Positions 1 through 10,824 of a stretch of 39,951 bases of DNA are shown piece after piece; position 1 is the first letter of the stretch, and each line of letters opens with the position of its first letter. The stretch is taken from positions 1 through 39,951 of the forward strand of contig JAGYKP010000094.1 in the NCBI GenBank assembly GCA_018401555.1, in the 5' to 3' direction. The notes below the pieces were generated by a model. That model was not told the DNA's origin. It did no database searches and worked only from the letters and a program-made list of their open reading frames with translations. Both the position numbers and the translations under genes were made by a program. Origin of the DNA: Halomonas sp. (GTDB taxonomy: Bacteria > Pseudomonadota > Gammaproteobacteria > Pseudomonadales > Halomonadaceae).

Positions 1-101
1 AACAACACCAACCCGATCCTCGACGAAGGGTCGCAGGACACGCCAGCCTGACCCGACAGGAGTCGAGGTGGCCTTCCGACGGCTTGCGGCTGGACGTGTG
101 A
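1..101 (+). CDS. pqqB: PqqB C-terminal end (partial, frameshifted)
   Basis: The window opens inside a gene on its 5' side. The first codons read NNTNPILDE, the conserved tail motif of PqqB, a metallo-beta-lactamase-fold protein needed in PQQ biosynthesis. The rest of the usual PqqB ending can be read only by changing frame: ASLTRQ (about 42-59), GVEVAF (about 59-76) and DGLRLDV followed by TGA at 99-101. At least three one-base indels within 100 bases are therefore needed. The location directly before pqqC fits the usual pqqABCDE order; pqqA would lie outside the window. The identity rests on a short but characteristic stretch. Confidence 0.75.
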   Translation, partial: QHQPDPRRRVAGHASLTRQESRWPSDGLRLDV

Positions 102-207
102 ACGCGCGCGAACCCGCCGCGTCTCAATGTCAGGGACCGACGTTCTGCCTTCTGCCATGCCTGACGCTGACGTGGCGCATCCAGCCACGACGACAGTGGA
201 GCCATAC

Positions 208-987
208 ATGACAAGCATCGCCTCGCCGCTGGCGAATTCGCAGGGAGAGGCCCTTAGCCCCGAGGCCTTCCGCGAAGCCCTGATGGCCAAGGGGGCCTAC
301 TACCATATCCACCATCCCTATCAGGTGGACATGGCCGAGGGGCGTGCCACCCCCGCGCAGTTGCGTGGCTGGGTCGCCAACCGCTTCTACTACCAGATCA
401 ACATTCCCCAGAAGGATGCCGCCCTGCTCGCCAACTGTCCCGATGCCACCACGCGACGGCGGTGGATTCAGCGGCTGCTCGATCATGACGGCCATGGCGA
501 GGATGGCGGCGGCATCGAGGCCTGGCTGACCCTGGGGGAGGCGGTAGGGCTGAGCCGCGACGAGCTGTGGTCCCAGGAGCACGTGCTCCCCGGCGTGCGC
601 TTTGCGGTGGATGCCTACGTCAACTTCGTGCGTCGTGCCGACTGGCGGGAGGCGGCGATCTCCTCGCTCACCGAGTTGTTCGCCCCGGCGGCCCACAAGA
701 GTCGCCTGGATACCTGGCCGACCCACTACCCCTGGATCGACGCGGCCGGCTACGGCTACTTCCGCAAGCGCCTCAAGGAGGCGCGTCGCGATGTCGAGCA
801 CGGCCTGGAGGTGGCGCTGGCGGTCTGCACCACCGCCACCGCCCAGCAGCGCGCCCTGGAGATTCTGCAGTTCAAGCTCGATGTACTGTGGTCGATGCTC
901 GACGCCATGACCCTGGCCTACCAGCTCGACCGGTCGCCCTACCATACCGTCACCGACCAGCGTGTCTACCACCGGGGGCTGTCATGA
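208..987 (+). CDS. pqqC: Pyrroloquinoline-quinone synthase PqqC
   Basis: PqqC is the cofactorless oxidase that performs the last step of PQQ synthesis, an eight-electron oxidation and ring closure of AHQQ in the cytosol. The 259-residue protein has the family signatures: [11 protein letters not shown] near the N-terminus, [13 protein letters not shown], a [10 protein letters not shown] segment, [32 protein letters not shown] and [16 protein letters not shown] chose the ATG at 208 because GTGGAG lies about 7 bases upstream and the length matches the family (about 250). An in-frame ATG at 127 would add 27 low-complexity residues and has no ribosome binding site. The gene overlaps pqqD by 4 bases, so the two are probably translationally coupled. 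The frame is intact. Confidence 0.95.
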   Translation: MTSIASPLANSQGEALSPEAFREALMAKGAYYHIHHPYQVDMAEGRATPAQLRGWVANRFYYQINIPQKDAALLANCPDATTRRRWIQRLLDHDGHGEDGGGIEAWLTLGEAVGLSRDELWSQEHVLPGVRFAVDAYVNFVRRADWREAAISSLTELFAPAAHKSRLDTWPTHYPWIDAAGYGYFRKRLKEARRDVEHGLEVALAVCTTATAQQRALEILQFKLDVLWSMLDAMTLAYQLDRSPYHTVTDQRVYHRGLS

Positions 988-1274
988 ACGGAGTCCCCAT
1001 CGACGGTCGCAGCGTCTGCCGCCTGCGCCCCGGCTGGCGCCTGCAGTGGGAAGAGACCCAGCAGCGTCACGTGCTGCTCTATCCCGAGGGCATGGTGCAG
1101 CTCAACGACACCGCCGGCGCCATCCTCGCCCAGCTCGATGGGCAACGGGACGTGGACGCGGTGATCGCGACCCTGCAGGCGCAGTTCCCTGACGCTCCCG
1201 CCGCGGCCATCGCCGAGGATGTCCATGAGTTCATGGTCGATGCCGCGCAACAAGGGTGGATCCATCATGACTGA
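984..1274 (+). CDS. pqqD: PQQ biosynthesis chaperone PqqD
   Basis: This is a 96-residue protein of the PqqD family. PqqD binds the precursor peptide PqqA and presents it to the radical SAM enzyme PqqE. Seen in the sequence: a [13 protein letters not shown] start, the core [20 protein letters not shown], and a C-terminal helix ending GWIHHD; this is the typical winged-helix RRE layout. Its ATG overlaps the pqqC stop (984-987) and its end overlaps the pqqE start at 1267, so pqqC-D-E form a tight operon. No frameshift. Confidence 0.93.
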   Translation: MNGVPIDGRSVCRLRPGWRLQWEETQQRHVLLYPEGMVQLNDTAGAILAQLDGQRDVDAVIATLQAQFPDAPAAAIAEDVHEFMVDAAQQGWIHHD

Positions 1275-2419
1275 CCGCACCGACACCGTAACCCCCGACG
1301 GCCAGACCGGCGCCCCGCTGTGGCTGCTCGCCGGAGCTGACCTATCGCTGCCCGCTGCAGTGCTCCTACTGCTCCAATCCGCTGGACTTCGCCGCGCTCG
1401 AGGAGGAGCTCGATACCGCGGAGTGGATCGACACCCTGACCCAGGCCCGGGCCATGGGGGCCGTGCAACTGGGCTTCTCGGGTGGAGAGCCACTGGTTCG
1501 CCGGGACCTCGAGACCCTGGTGGCCGAGGCCCGTCGACTGGGTTTCTACAGCAACCTGATCACCTCCGGGCTGGGGCTCGACGAGTCGCGCATCGAGGCG
1601 CTGCGCGAGGCGGGGCTCGACCACATCCAGATCAGCCTGCAGGCCTCCGACCCCGATGTCGCCGCGGCAGTGGCCGGTTCGCGCAAGGCCCACGGGAAGA
1701 AGCTGGCCATGGCGCGGGCCGTCAAGGCCGCAGGCTACCCAATGGTGCTCAACGTGGTACTGCACCGCCACAACATCGACCGCCTCGATCACATCATCGC
1801 CCTGTGCGATGAACTCGGCGCCGATGCGGTGGAACTCGCCAACTGCCAGCTGTATGGCTGGGCACATCTCAATCGCGCCGGGCTGCTGCCCAGTGCGGCC
1901 CAGCTCGAGGCCGCCGAGGCCACCACGGCTCGCTGGCGGGAGCGCCTGGCCGAGCGTGGACGCGACATGCGACTGCTGTTCGTGGTGCCCGACTACTACG
2001 CCGACCGTCCCAAGGCCTGCATGGGCGGCTGGGGGTCGATCTTCATGACCGTGGCGCCGGACGGCGCGGTGCTGCCCTGTCACAGCGCACGCATGCTGCC
2101 GATGCGCTTCCCCACGGTGCGCGAGCGCCCACTGCGCGAGATCTGGTACCAGAGCGAGGCCTTCAACTGCTATCGCGGCGATGCCTGGATGTCGGAGCCC
2201 TGCCGCAGCTGCGACGAGCGCCACCAGGATGTGGGTGGCTGTCGCTGCCAGGCCTATCTGCTCACCGGTGATCCCGCCGCCACTGACCCGGTGTGCGATC
2301 TCTCGCCTGACCATCACCTGGTCGAGGCGGCCCGCCGCGAGGCGGAGGGCGACACCCGCTCGGCCCGGGAGCTGACGCCACGCAACGTCCATGAATCGAG
2401 GGTATTCTGCCGCACATGA
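1267..2419 (+). CDS. pqqE: PqqA peptide cyclase PqqE (frameshifted in this sequence)
   Basis: PqqE is the radical SAM enzyme that links the Glu and Tyr side chains of PqqA, the first committed PQQ step. The start at 1267 overlaps pqqD. The first 22 codons are in one frame (ending PLWLLA). An extra base near 1333 then moves the reading to the frame that gives [19 protein letters not shown], which holds the CxxxCxxC iron-sulfur motif. Further on are [11 protein letters not shown] (SAM-binding GGEP) and a C-terminal SPASM region with CMGGWGS, LPCHSA and [19 protein letters not shown], whose cysteines bind auxiliary clusters. The total of about 383 residues matches the family. The stop overlaps the next start (ATGA at 2416). 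Confidence 0.92.
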
Positions 2420-4255
2420 AGGTTCCTCGGTCCGGCGAGCCGCATGACGCCCTGCTGTGCCAGGCGGCGCTGCCCGCCGATGGCCTGGGCGACCTGCGTG
2501 CCACCGTCCGAGGAGCACTCTGGCTGGCAACCGACCCCGACACAGGAAGACGTCGGCTCTGGCAGTGGCACGACCGTCTCGAGGATGGTCGCCCGCAGGT
2601 GCTCAGCCCCGAGCACCTCGATATCGCCAGTCGCCTCAACGGCTATGGGGGCGGTGCCCTGGCCTGCCTGGATGAACACGCCATCTTCATCGAGGCCGAG
2701 AGCCAGGACCTCCATCGCCAGTCATTGAGCGGCGGCGAGGCCTACCCTTGGTGGCCAGGCCACGGCAACCGTTATGGCGGGCTCACACCCGACCCGCAAC
2801 GCCGGCGGCTGCTCGCCGTGGAGGAAAGCGGCCATGGCCGCGAGACCAGCCAGCGCCTGGTCGCACTGGATGGAAAACGCCGGCAGGTGCTGGAGGCAGG
2901 CGCCGATTTCTATGGCGCACCGGCGCTCTCCCCTGCGGCACCCGGCTCGCCTGGGTCGAATGGGACCTCGGGGTCATGCCCTGGCAGCGCTCGCGCCTGC
3001 GCCAGGCAAGGCTGGACGCCCGGGGCACGCTGCATGACCTGTCCCACTGGGATGCCGGCGCCGCCATCACCCAGCCGTGCTTCACCGCGGCCAACGAGCT
3101 CATCGTGCTCAGCGACCATGGCGGCTGGTGGCAGCCATATCGAGTGACCGGTCCTGCCGGCGCACTCGATATCCAGCGACTCGGCAAGCGACAGGCCGAC
3201 CACGCGTCCACTCCTGGCAACTCGGCGAGTGCCAGCATCTGTGGCCGACACACGAACAGGGCGTGCTGATGGCCTTCGAGGAGGGGGCGGCCCGGATCCT
3301 GATCACCGATGACCAGGGGCGTGAACAGACCCGCATCCTGCGCGATGCCGGCCGGCTGGTGGGCCTGGCGCATGCCGATGGCTGGCTCTACGCCATTACC
3401 CAGGGGCACGGCACGCGGCACGCCTGTCGCGCGTGAACCTGACGACCCATGCCGAGGAGACGCTCTTCGCGCTGTCCACCCCCGAGGATCCCCTGCCACG
3501 GATGCTGCAGGCAGCCGTTGCCGATGGCCAACACGTCGCGGCCTTCGTCTACGGCCCCGTGTCCGCCTCGGCCCGGCCGCCGCCGCTGATCGTGCGCGTG
3601 CATGGCGGCCCTACCTCGGCCTGCTACCCGGTGTTCGATCCGCTGGTCCACTTCTGGACGCAGCACGGCTTCGCCGTGGCCGATATCAACCCCCGCGGCA
3701 GCGGCAATGCCGGACGGGCCTACCGCGAGCGCCTGGCCGGCGAGGTGGGGTCGCATCGACGTCGAGGATGTGATCGCCCTGACCCGGTCACTGGTGGCCC
3801 GCGGCCTGGCCGATCCCGCCCGGCTGTTCGTGCGAGGCCAGAGCGCCGGCGGCTTCACCGTGCTCAACCTGCTGGCGACCACCCGCCTCTTCCGGGCCGG
3901 CGCCAGCCTCTACGGCGTCACCGATGCCCCGCACCTGGCCACCCGGACCCACCGTTTCGAGTGCGGCTACCTCGGCTGGCTGCTCGGCGATGCGCAGAGC
4001 CAGCGGGACTGCAGCCCGATCCATCGGCTCGATACCTTCACCACACCCGTCATCTTCTTCCAGGGCAACCACGATAGCGTGGTGGTGCCGGAGCAGACGC
4101 TGTCCATGGCCGAGGCACTGCACCGTCGCGGGATCCCGGCCAGGGTCATGCTGTTCGATGACGAAGGGCACGGCATTCGTCAGCCGCACAATCGCTGCCG
4201 CATGATTGCGGCCGAGATGCACTTCTTCCTGGAGCAGGGCAATGGGCAAGGCTGA
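2416..4255 (+). CDS. S9-family (prolyl oligopeptidase) peptidase of the PQQ cluster (frameshifted)
   Basis: This is a serine peptidase of the dipeptidyl aminopeptidase/acylaminoacyl-peptidase group, about 613 residues once four one-base shifts (near 2935, 3200, 3415 and 3750) are repaired. The N-terminal part looks like a beta-propeller (repeats around [33 protein letters not shown]). The C-terminal alpha/beta hydrolase has [12 protein letters not shown], the nucleophile GQSAGG near 3838, GNHDSVV (acid) and DDEGHG (histidine). It starts on the pqqE stop and runs into pqqF. In Pseudomonas a peptidase of this type sits after pqqE and has been called PqqM (from memory). A role in trimming PqqA or clearing its remnants is plausible but unproven. 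No signal peptide is seen, so it is probably cytosolic. Confidence 0.85.
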
Positions 4256-6803
4256 GTCCGATCTCGTTTCAGCCGGCCTGCCCCCCGACAGCCGGGTCGC
4301 ATCACGTCGCCTCGGCAATGGCCTGTGGATCATGGCGGCACAGGTCCCCCGGGCTCGCCAGTCACGGCCGGTCGGCGCAGCCGGCGTGGGGTACCTCCAT
4401 GACCCGCCCGACTGCCGGGGCCTGGCTCACCTGCTGGAACACGGGCTCTTCCTGGGCAGTGACCGCTGGCCCAGCAGAAGCGCCCTGGCCCGGTGGGTCG
4501 GCTCTTTGGGGGGGCGCTACAATGCCCATACCGGGGAGGAGGTCACCGACATCCACCTGCATCTACCGGCAGAGGCCGCCGAGGCAGGCCTGGCACGACT
4601 GGTCGACCTGCTCTGATTCCCCGCCTCGAACCTGGCGCCATCGCCGACGAGGTCGAGGTGCTCGAGGCCGAGTTCCGCGCCCGCCTGGACGACCCGGCGC
4701 TGCATCGCCTGGCCGCGCTGGGCCGGCTGTTCGACCCCGGCCACCCTGCCGCGACCTGCCACGCCGGGAACCGGGACACTCTCGGCGGCGACCCTCGGAA
4801 ACTGGTTGCCTGCCTGCGTGACTTTCATGCCCGCCACTACCGGGCTGGCCGGATGGCCCTGGTCATGCTCGGCCCGCAGTCGACGGACGAGCAGCCTGGC
4901 CTGCTCGAACGCCATGGCAGCCGGCTCCGGGCGACGGCTGCCGACAGGACCGATACGCCGCTCCCGGATCGCTGGCGCAGGGACAAGCCGCGTGGCGTGG
5001 CCTGGTACCCACCAAGGGCGCCGACCCTGTCCTCTGCCGACACAATGGAGCTGCTGTGGCCAGTGCCCGGGATCATGGCCGATCCCCGCTCGCTCACACT
5101 GCAGACCATTGCCTGGCAGCTGAACGGTGGTGCCCTGGCCGCCACCCTACAGCAGGCCTATGCGGTCCAGGAGCTGACAGCCTCCACAGCATCCCCGGGC
5201 AGCGGATCGGCTCTGAGCCTGACAATCCAGCTCGTGGAAACGCCAGCGGATATCGCACCGCTGGTGGCCACCTGCCAACGCGCTCTTCGTCGGGCATGCC
5301 GAGGGCAGGACATGCTCCCGCCCCCGGCCCAGGCGGTCGACCTCGATGCCTGGCCCCGGGAGCAGGCCCGACGACTGAGCCTGTGCCCCACCACCAGCAC
5401 CTGCTCACCGATGGACCTGGACCGCCACACCCTGTCGGCATGGCTCGCCCCGGAACAGTGTCGGTTGCTGTGGCGAGAGGGCACCGAACGGCCCACCGTG
5501 ACCTGGAGCCACACCGAAGAGACCTCGACCCCCTGGCGTCCCCTCGACCTCTCCTGTCCCCCTCCCGCCCTGGCCCTGCCCGAGGTACCTGCCCCCTTCC
5601 ACCGCTCCAGGCCCCGGATGACCGACTCCTCGGCCCGCAGGCCGAAGATGAGGCCGGCGGCTGGCCTGCTCTGCCGGGATATGCGGCTGTCGCTGTGGTG
5701 GGATGGCCTGGACTGGCCCACCCGCGAGGCAGAGACCAGCTGGTGCCTGGGATGGCCCGCCGATGCTTCGGACCATGACGCTCGTCTGCGGACTGGCAGC
5801 GCCGGACCCCGGCCCTGCGCCAGGCAGCCGGCGCCAGGGGCCAGGCGCTCAGCCTGGGCAGTGACGCCAGGGGGGACTGGCTGATGGCACGCGGCACCCC
5901 CGCCGGACTCACCTCGCTGGTGGATCAGGCCCTGTACGACTGGATGGCCTCGAGTGCCGTGACGGCGCCGACAGGCCCCGCCGCATCAGGCGGCCTGCCG
6001 CCCAGCAGATGCTGGGTCATCTGGAAACACTCCCACCGCCGTGCCCGCCTGGCGCCATGCCCACCCTGCTCTGCTGGGCCCGGGGCAAGATGGGGACGCG
6101 GGAGGCGCAGGGCACGGCCAAGGGCTTCGCCGAGCGGTTGTTCCATGCCAGGAACGCATCCCCGCCTCGCGATGCGTCGCAAGGCGATGGCCAGGAAACG
6201 ACCTGGCTCGCCCCGCAGGGAGACGACCGGGCATTGATGCTGGAGGTCGAGGGGAGCGACGATGGTCCTCGCATGCGCTGGCTGCTGCAGTTGCTGGCAC
6301 ACTGCCATGACGCCCCCTTCCATCAGGAGATGCGCCAGCGGCGCGGTCTCGGCTATGTCGCGGCGGTGCGCTACCGGGAGTCGTCGGGCTGGCCGAGACT
6401 CGGCTATGTCGTGCAGTCACCCCAGGCCTCGGTGGAGACCCTGCGACAGGCCATCCTCGGGTTTCTCGATGCCGATGCCGTGAGGCTTGCCCGGTTGGAT
6501 GCGCCGCGACTGGAGCGACTGCGTCGCGGACTTCTCGCGCGACAGGGGCCGCCGGAGACCCATGACGAGGCCCTCGAACGTGCCCGGCGGGCATTGCGCC
6601 GTTCATCAACCGACATCCCCCCACCGGACTGGCGCCTGGCCCCCTGGCAGCAAGAGCGCACGGCCCTTGACCTGCTCACCGCAACCGACCTCGAGGTCCT
6701 GGCGTCGGCACTGGCAGGCGGCACCCTGCCGATGCGCTGGTGGGCCCATGCGCCCGCCTCGCCATGCTCCCCTCCCTCCCAGTGTTGCCCACCGGCAACG
6801 TAG
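4242..6803 (+). CDS. pqqF: PQQ biosynthesis protease PqqF, M16 family (frameshifted)
   Basis: PqqF is a zinc peptidase that releases the crosslinked Glu-Tyr pair from modified PqqA. The N-terminal half shows the inverted zinc motif HLLEH (about 4426-4440), followed by GGRYNAHTGEE and, after a shift near 4612, IADEVEVLEAEF, which supplies the third ligand. The C-terminal M16 half includes DWLMARGTPAGLTSLVDQAL (5875 on) and FHQEMRQRRGLGYVAAVRYR (about 6318). At least four indels (near 4612, somewhere in 5600-5790, and near 5990) break the frame; the 5600-5790 stretch could not be assigned with certainty. The start at 4242 overlaps the preceding peptidase by 14 bases. The reconstructed length, about 850 residues, fits PqqF of pseudomonads. 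Confidence 0.85.
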
Positions 6804-6845
6804 TTATGCTGCTGCCGAACAATCGATTCGCCGGGGCTCACCTAG

Positions 6846-8017
<1,172 letters not shown>

Positions 8018-8245
8018 AGCGGGGTGACCGACAGGCACTGCCAGAGCCACAACAACCAGGTGATCACCATGTTGACAAGACTACAAGAGGAGCGGAAGCC
8101 CATGAGCCTGATGGATACCTTGAAGCGCTGGCTCGGCGGCCAGGGGGCGGCGACACCCTCGAAAGTCCCTCAGCAGGGTCGTGAGCGACCCGAGACCACC
8201 ACCACAACATCTTCCCCAGCAGCCACCACCCAGGGAGCCACCACC

Positions 8246-8815
8246 ATGAGCGACATCAGGATCCATCCCGCCGTGGATAGCGGTGTGCGTGCCGGCAGCG
8301 ACAGCTTCAACGGCGGCACCCTGCATTGCCGCTGTAACGACAATCCCGTCGAGGTGACCGTCAAGGCACAGTGCGCCCACAACCATGTGTGTGGCTGCAC
8401 CAAGTGCTGGAAACCCCAGGGGGCACTGTTCTCGATGGTCGCCGTGGTACCCCGCGAAAGCCTCAGCGTCACCGCCAACGGGGACAAGCTGGAGGTCGTC
8501 GATTCCTCGGCCGCCATCCAGCGCCATGCCTGCAAGGAGTGCGGCGTTCACATGTTCGGCCGCATCGAGAATACGGACCACCCCTTCCACGGCCTGGACT
8601 TCATCCATACGGAACTCTCCGACGACAGGGGCTGGGCGGCGCCGGAGTTCGCCGCCTTCGTCTCCTCGATCATCGAGTCGGGCGCCAACCCGGACAACAT
8701 GGACAAGGTCCGCGGCCGGCTCAAGGAGCTGGGCCTGGAACCCTACGACTGCCTGTCGCCCCCGCTGATGGATGCCATCGCCATCCATACGGCCAAGGCC
8801 AAGGGAATCCTGTGA
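8246..8815 (+). CDS. gfa: S-(hydroxymethyl)glutathione synthase (glutathione-dependent formaldehyde-activating enzyme)
   Basis: Gfa belongs to the GFA/CENP-V fold and is reported to help formaldehyde condense with glutathione, feeding the AdhC reaction. The 189-residue core has the zinc cysteines: [21 protein letters not shown] and [13 protein letters not shown]. The ATG at 8246 is preceded by GGGAG at good distance and matches the family length (about 190). The frame stays open upstream. An ATG at 8102 with an AGGAG site would add 48 residues: a short amphipathic start ([11 protein letters not shown]) followed by a Thr/Ser/Pro-rich linker. Either start may be used. The gene lies 228 bases after adhC on the same strand, probably co-transcribed. 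Confidence 0.9.
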   Translation: MSDIRIHPAVDSGVRAGSDSFNGGTLHCRCNDNPVEVTVKAQCAHNHVCGCTKCWKPQGALFSMVAVVPRESLSVTANGDKLEVVDSSAAIQRHACKECGVHMFGRIENTDHPFHGLDFIHTELSDDRGWAAPEFAAFVSSIIESGANPDNMDKVRGRLKELGLEPYDCLSPPLMDAIAIHTAKAKGIL

Positions 8816-8846
8816 CGCCGGGCCATCCCAAGTGCCACACAAACAC

Positions 8847-8874
8847 CATCGGGCGCCCCAAGGGGCGCCTGATG
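8847..8874. terminator. Hairpin between convergent gfa and livM
   Basis: CATCGGGCGCCCC at 8847-8859 pairs with GGGGCGCCTGATG at 8862-8874, a 13-bp stem with one G-T pair. It lies between the gfa stop (8815) and the livM stop (8894), where convergent transcripts must end. There is no long T run on the + side. On the - strand the following bases are T-rich (GTGTTTGTG), so it is the better terminator for the liv operon. Confidence 0.6.
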
Positions 8875-8893
8875 GCTGGGTTGCTGGCTCGGC

Positions 8894-9877
8894 TTACTTG
8901 AAGTTCTTCTTCACGATCTTCTGGATCTCGCCGACGATACCGCTGCGGAAGCTCAGCACGCAGATCACGAAGATGGCGCCCAGGATCACGCTCACCCAGT
9001 TGCCCAGCGGCGACTGCGCCAGCTGGGTCTGCAGGCTGACCACCACACCGGCCCCCACCAGCGGGCCGAACAGCGTGCCCACCCCGCCCAGCAGGGTCAT
9101 CAGGATCACCTCGCCGGACATGTGCCAGTGGGCATCGGTCAGCGAGGCGAGCTGGAACACCACCGTCTTGGTGGATCCCGCCAGGCCGGCCAGGCCGGCG
9201 GAGAGTACGAAGGCCACCAGCTTGTAGGCATCGACGTTGTAGCCCAGCGACACGGCACGCGGCTCGTTCTCGCGGATCGCCTTGAGCACCTGGCCGTAGG
9301 GCGAGTGCACGGCGCGCTGGATGATGGCGAAGCCGATCACGAACACCGCCAGCACGAAGTAGTACATGCTGAGGTTGCTCTTCAGGCTGATCAGCCCGAA
9401 CAGCTCGCCACGTGGCACCCCGTGCAGGCCATCCTCGCCGCCGGTGAAGGGCGCCTGGACGAAGAAGAAGAACATCATCTGCGCCAGGGCCAGGGTCACC
9501 ATGGCGAAGTAGATCCCTTGCCGGCGGATCGCCAGGGCGCCGAACAGGGTGCCCAGCACCACGGCGGCAAAGGTGCCGATCAGGATGCCCAGCTCGGGGG
9601 TCAGCCCCGGGTAGCTGGCCAGCATGATGCCGGTGAAGTAGCCGCCGGTGGCCAGGAAGGCGGCGTGCCCGAAGGAGAGCAGGCCGGCATAGCCGAGCAG
9701 CAGGTTGAAGGCGCAGGCGAACAGCGCGAAGCACAGCACCTTCATCAGGAACACCGGGTAGGCCACGAAGGGGGCCACCAGGGCGATGGCGATCAGCACC
9801 AGATAGAGGGCACTGCGCCGCCGGTTCGCGCGCCGCTGCAGCTTCATGGCGGGTGTCAGTGCGGTCGTGGTGGACAT
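8894..9877 (-). CDS. livM: Branched-chain amino acid-type ABC transporter permease LivM
   Basis: This is the second inner-membrane permease of a HAAT-family ABC importer, last gene of the five-gene operon. The 327-residue protein is very hydrophobic, with about 9-10 membrane spans. It carries the family segments NLLLGYAGLLSFGHAAF near the N-terminus, AIRRQGIYFAMVTLALAQM, and the cytoplasmic EAA-like loop containing AIRENEPRAVSLGYNV, which docks on the ATPases. Two ATGs are close together. The one at 9877 has AGGAGG seven bases upstream and is preferred over 9883, which overlaps the livH stop. The frame is intact. Confidence 0.92.
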   Translation of the reverse strand: MSTTTALTPAMKLQRRANRRRSALYLVLIAIALVAPFVAYPVFLMKVLCFALFACAFNLLLGYAGLLSFGHAAFLATGGYFTGIMLASYPGLTPELGILIGTFAAVVLGTLFGALAIRRQGIYFAMVTLALAQMMFFFFVQAPFTGGEDGLHGVPRGELFGLISLKSNLSMYYFVLAVFVIGFAIIQRAVHSPYGQVLKAIRENEPRAVSLGYNVDAYKLVAFVLSAGLAGLAGSTKTVVFQLASLTDAHWHMSGEVILMTLLGGVGTLFGPLVGAGVVVSLQTQLAQSPLGNWVSVILGAIFVICVLSFRSGIVGEIQKIVKKNFK

Positions 9878-9879
9878 GG

Positions 9880-10767
9880 TCATGCCTCCTTGCCGAAGAG
9901 TCCCGCGGGACGCAGCATCAGGACCACCACCATCACCACGAAGATCACGGTGTTGGCGGCCTCGGGATAATAGACCTTGGTCAGGCCCTCGATCAGGCCC
10001 ATGGCCAGGCCGGTGATCACGGCACCGATGATCGAGCCCATGCCCCCGATCACCACCACGGCGAAGACCACGATCAAGAGGCTCGAGCCCATGGTCGGCG
10101 ACACCGGATAGAGCGGGGCGGCCAGCACCCCGGCGAAGGCGGCCAGGGCCACGCCGAAGCCGTAGGTCAGGGTGATCAGCTGGGGCACGTTGACCCCGAA
10201 GGCCTGCATAAGCGCCGAGTTCTCGGTGCCGGCACGCAGGTAGGCCCCCAGGCGGGTACGCTCGATGATGAACCAGGTGGCCAGGCAGACGCCGAGGGCC
10301 GCCAGCAGCACCCAGCCACGATAGATGGGCAGGAACATGAAGCCGAGATTCACGCCCCCCTGCAGGGCCGCGGGCGTGGGGTAGCTCGAGCCCGAGACGC
10401 CGAAGAAGTTGATCAGGGTGCCCTCGAAGATCAGCGCCAGGCCGAAGGTGAGCAGCAGCCCGTAGAGGTGGTCGAGGTGGGCGATGCGGCGCAGGATGAA
10501 GCGCTCGATCAGCATGCCCAGTCCGCCTACCACCAGCGGCACCACCAGCAGCGCCGCCCAGTAGTTGAGCCCCAGGTGCTGCAGGCCCAGCAGGGCCACG
10601 AAGGCACCCAGCATGTACATGGCGCCATGGGCAAAGTTGATGATCTTGAGCAGGCCGAAGATCACTGCCAGCCCCAGACTGAGCAGGGCGTAGAAGGCAC
10701 CGTTGATCAGGCCCAGCATCAGCTGGCCCATGAACACCATCAACGGCACCCCGAATATCATTGTCAT
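9880..10767 (-). CDS. livH: Branched-chain amino acid-type ABC transporter permease LivH
   Basis: First permease of the importer: 295 residues, about 8 membrane spans. It opens with GQLMLGLINGAFYALLSLGL, a segment typical of LivH. Then come FGLLKIINFAHGAMYMLGAF, the cytoplasmic loop IERTRLGAYLRAGTENSALMQAFGVNV (coupling to the ATPases), and GGMGSIIGAVITGLAMGLIE. GGAGG eight bases before the ATG at 10767 supports the start. Its stop overlaps the region of the livM start, so the two permeases are translationally coupled. The spacing from the binding-protein gene is 57 bases. Confidence 0.92.
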   Translation of the reverse strand: MTMIFGVPLMVFMGQLMLGLINGAFYALLSLGLAVIFGLLKIINFAHGAMYMLGAFVALLGLQHLGLNYWAALLVVPLVVGGLGMLIERFILRRIAHLDHLYGLLLTFGLALIFEGTLINFFGVSGSSYPTPAALQGGVNLGFMFLPIYRGWVLLAALGVCLATWFIIERTRLGAYLRAGTENSALMQAFGVNVPQLITLTYGFGVALAAFAGVLAAPLYPVSPTMGSSLLIVVFAVVVIGGMGSIIGAVITGLAMGLIEGLTKVYYPEAANTVIFVVMVVVLMLRPAGLFGKEA

Positions 10768-10824
10768 GTCATGGACCTCCCGTCAGCTGGCGGCGGCCGC
10801 AGCCGCCGCCGGTTCCGCATCCGC

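Noticed and set aside
1265..2530. Open frame of 421 codons on the - strand opposite pqqE
   Set aside because: Antisense to the conserved radical SAM sequence; no motif of its own.
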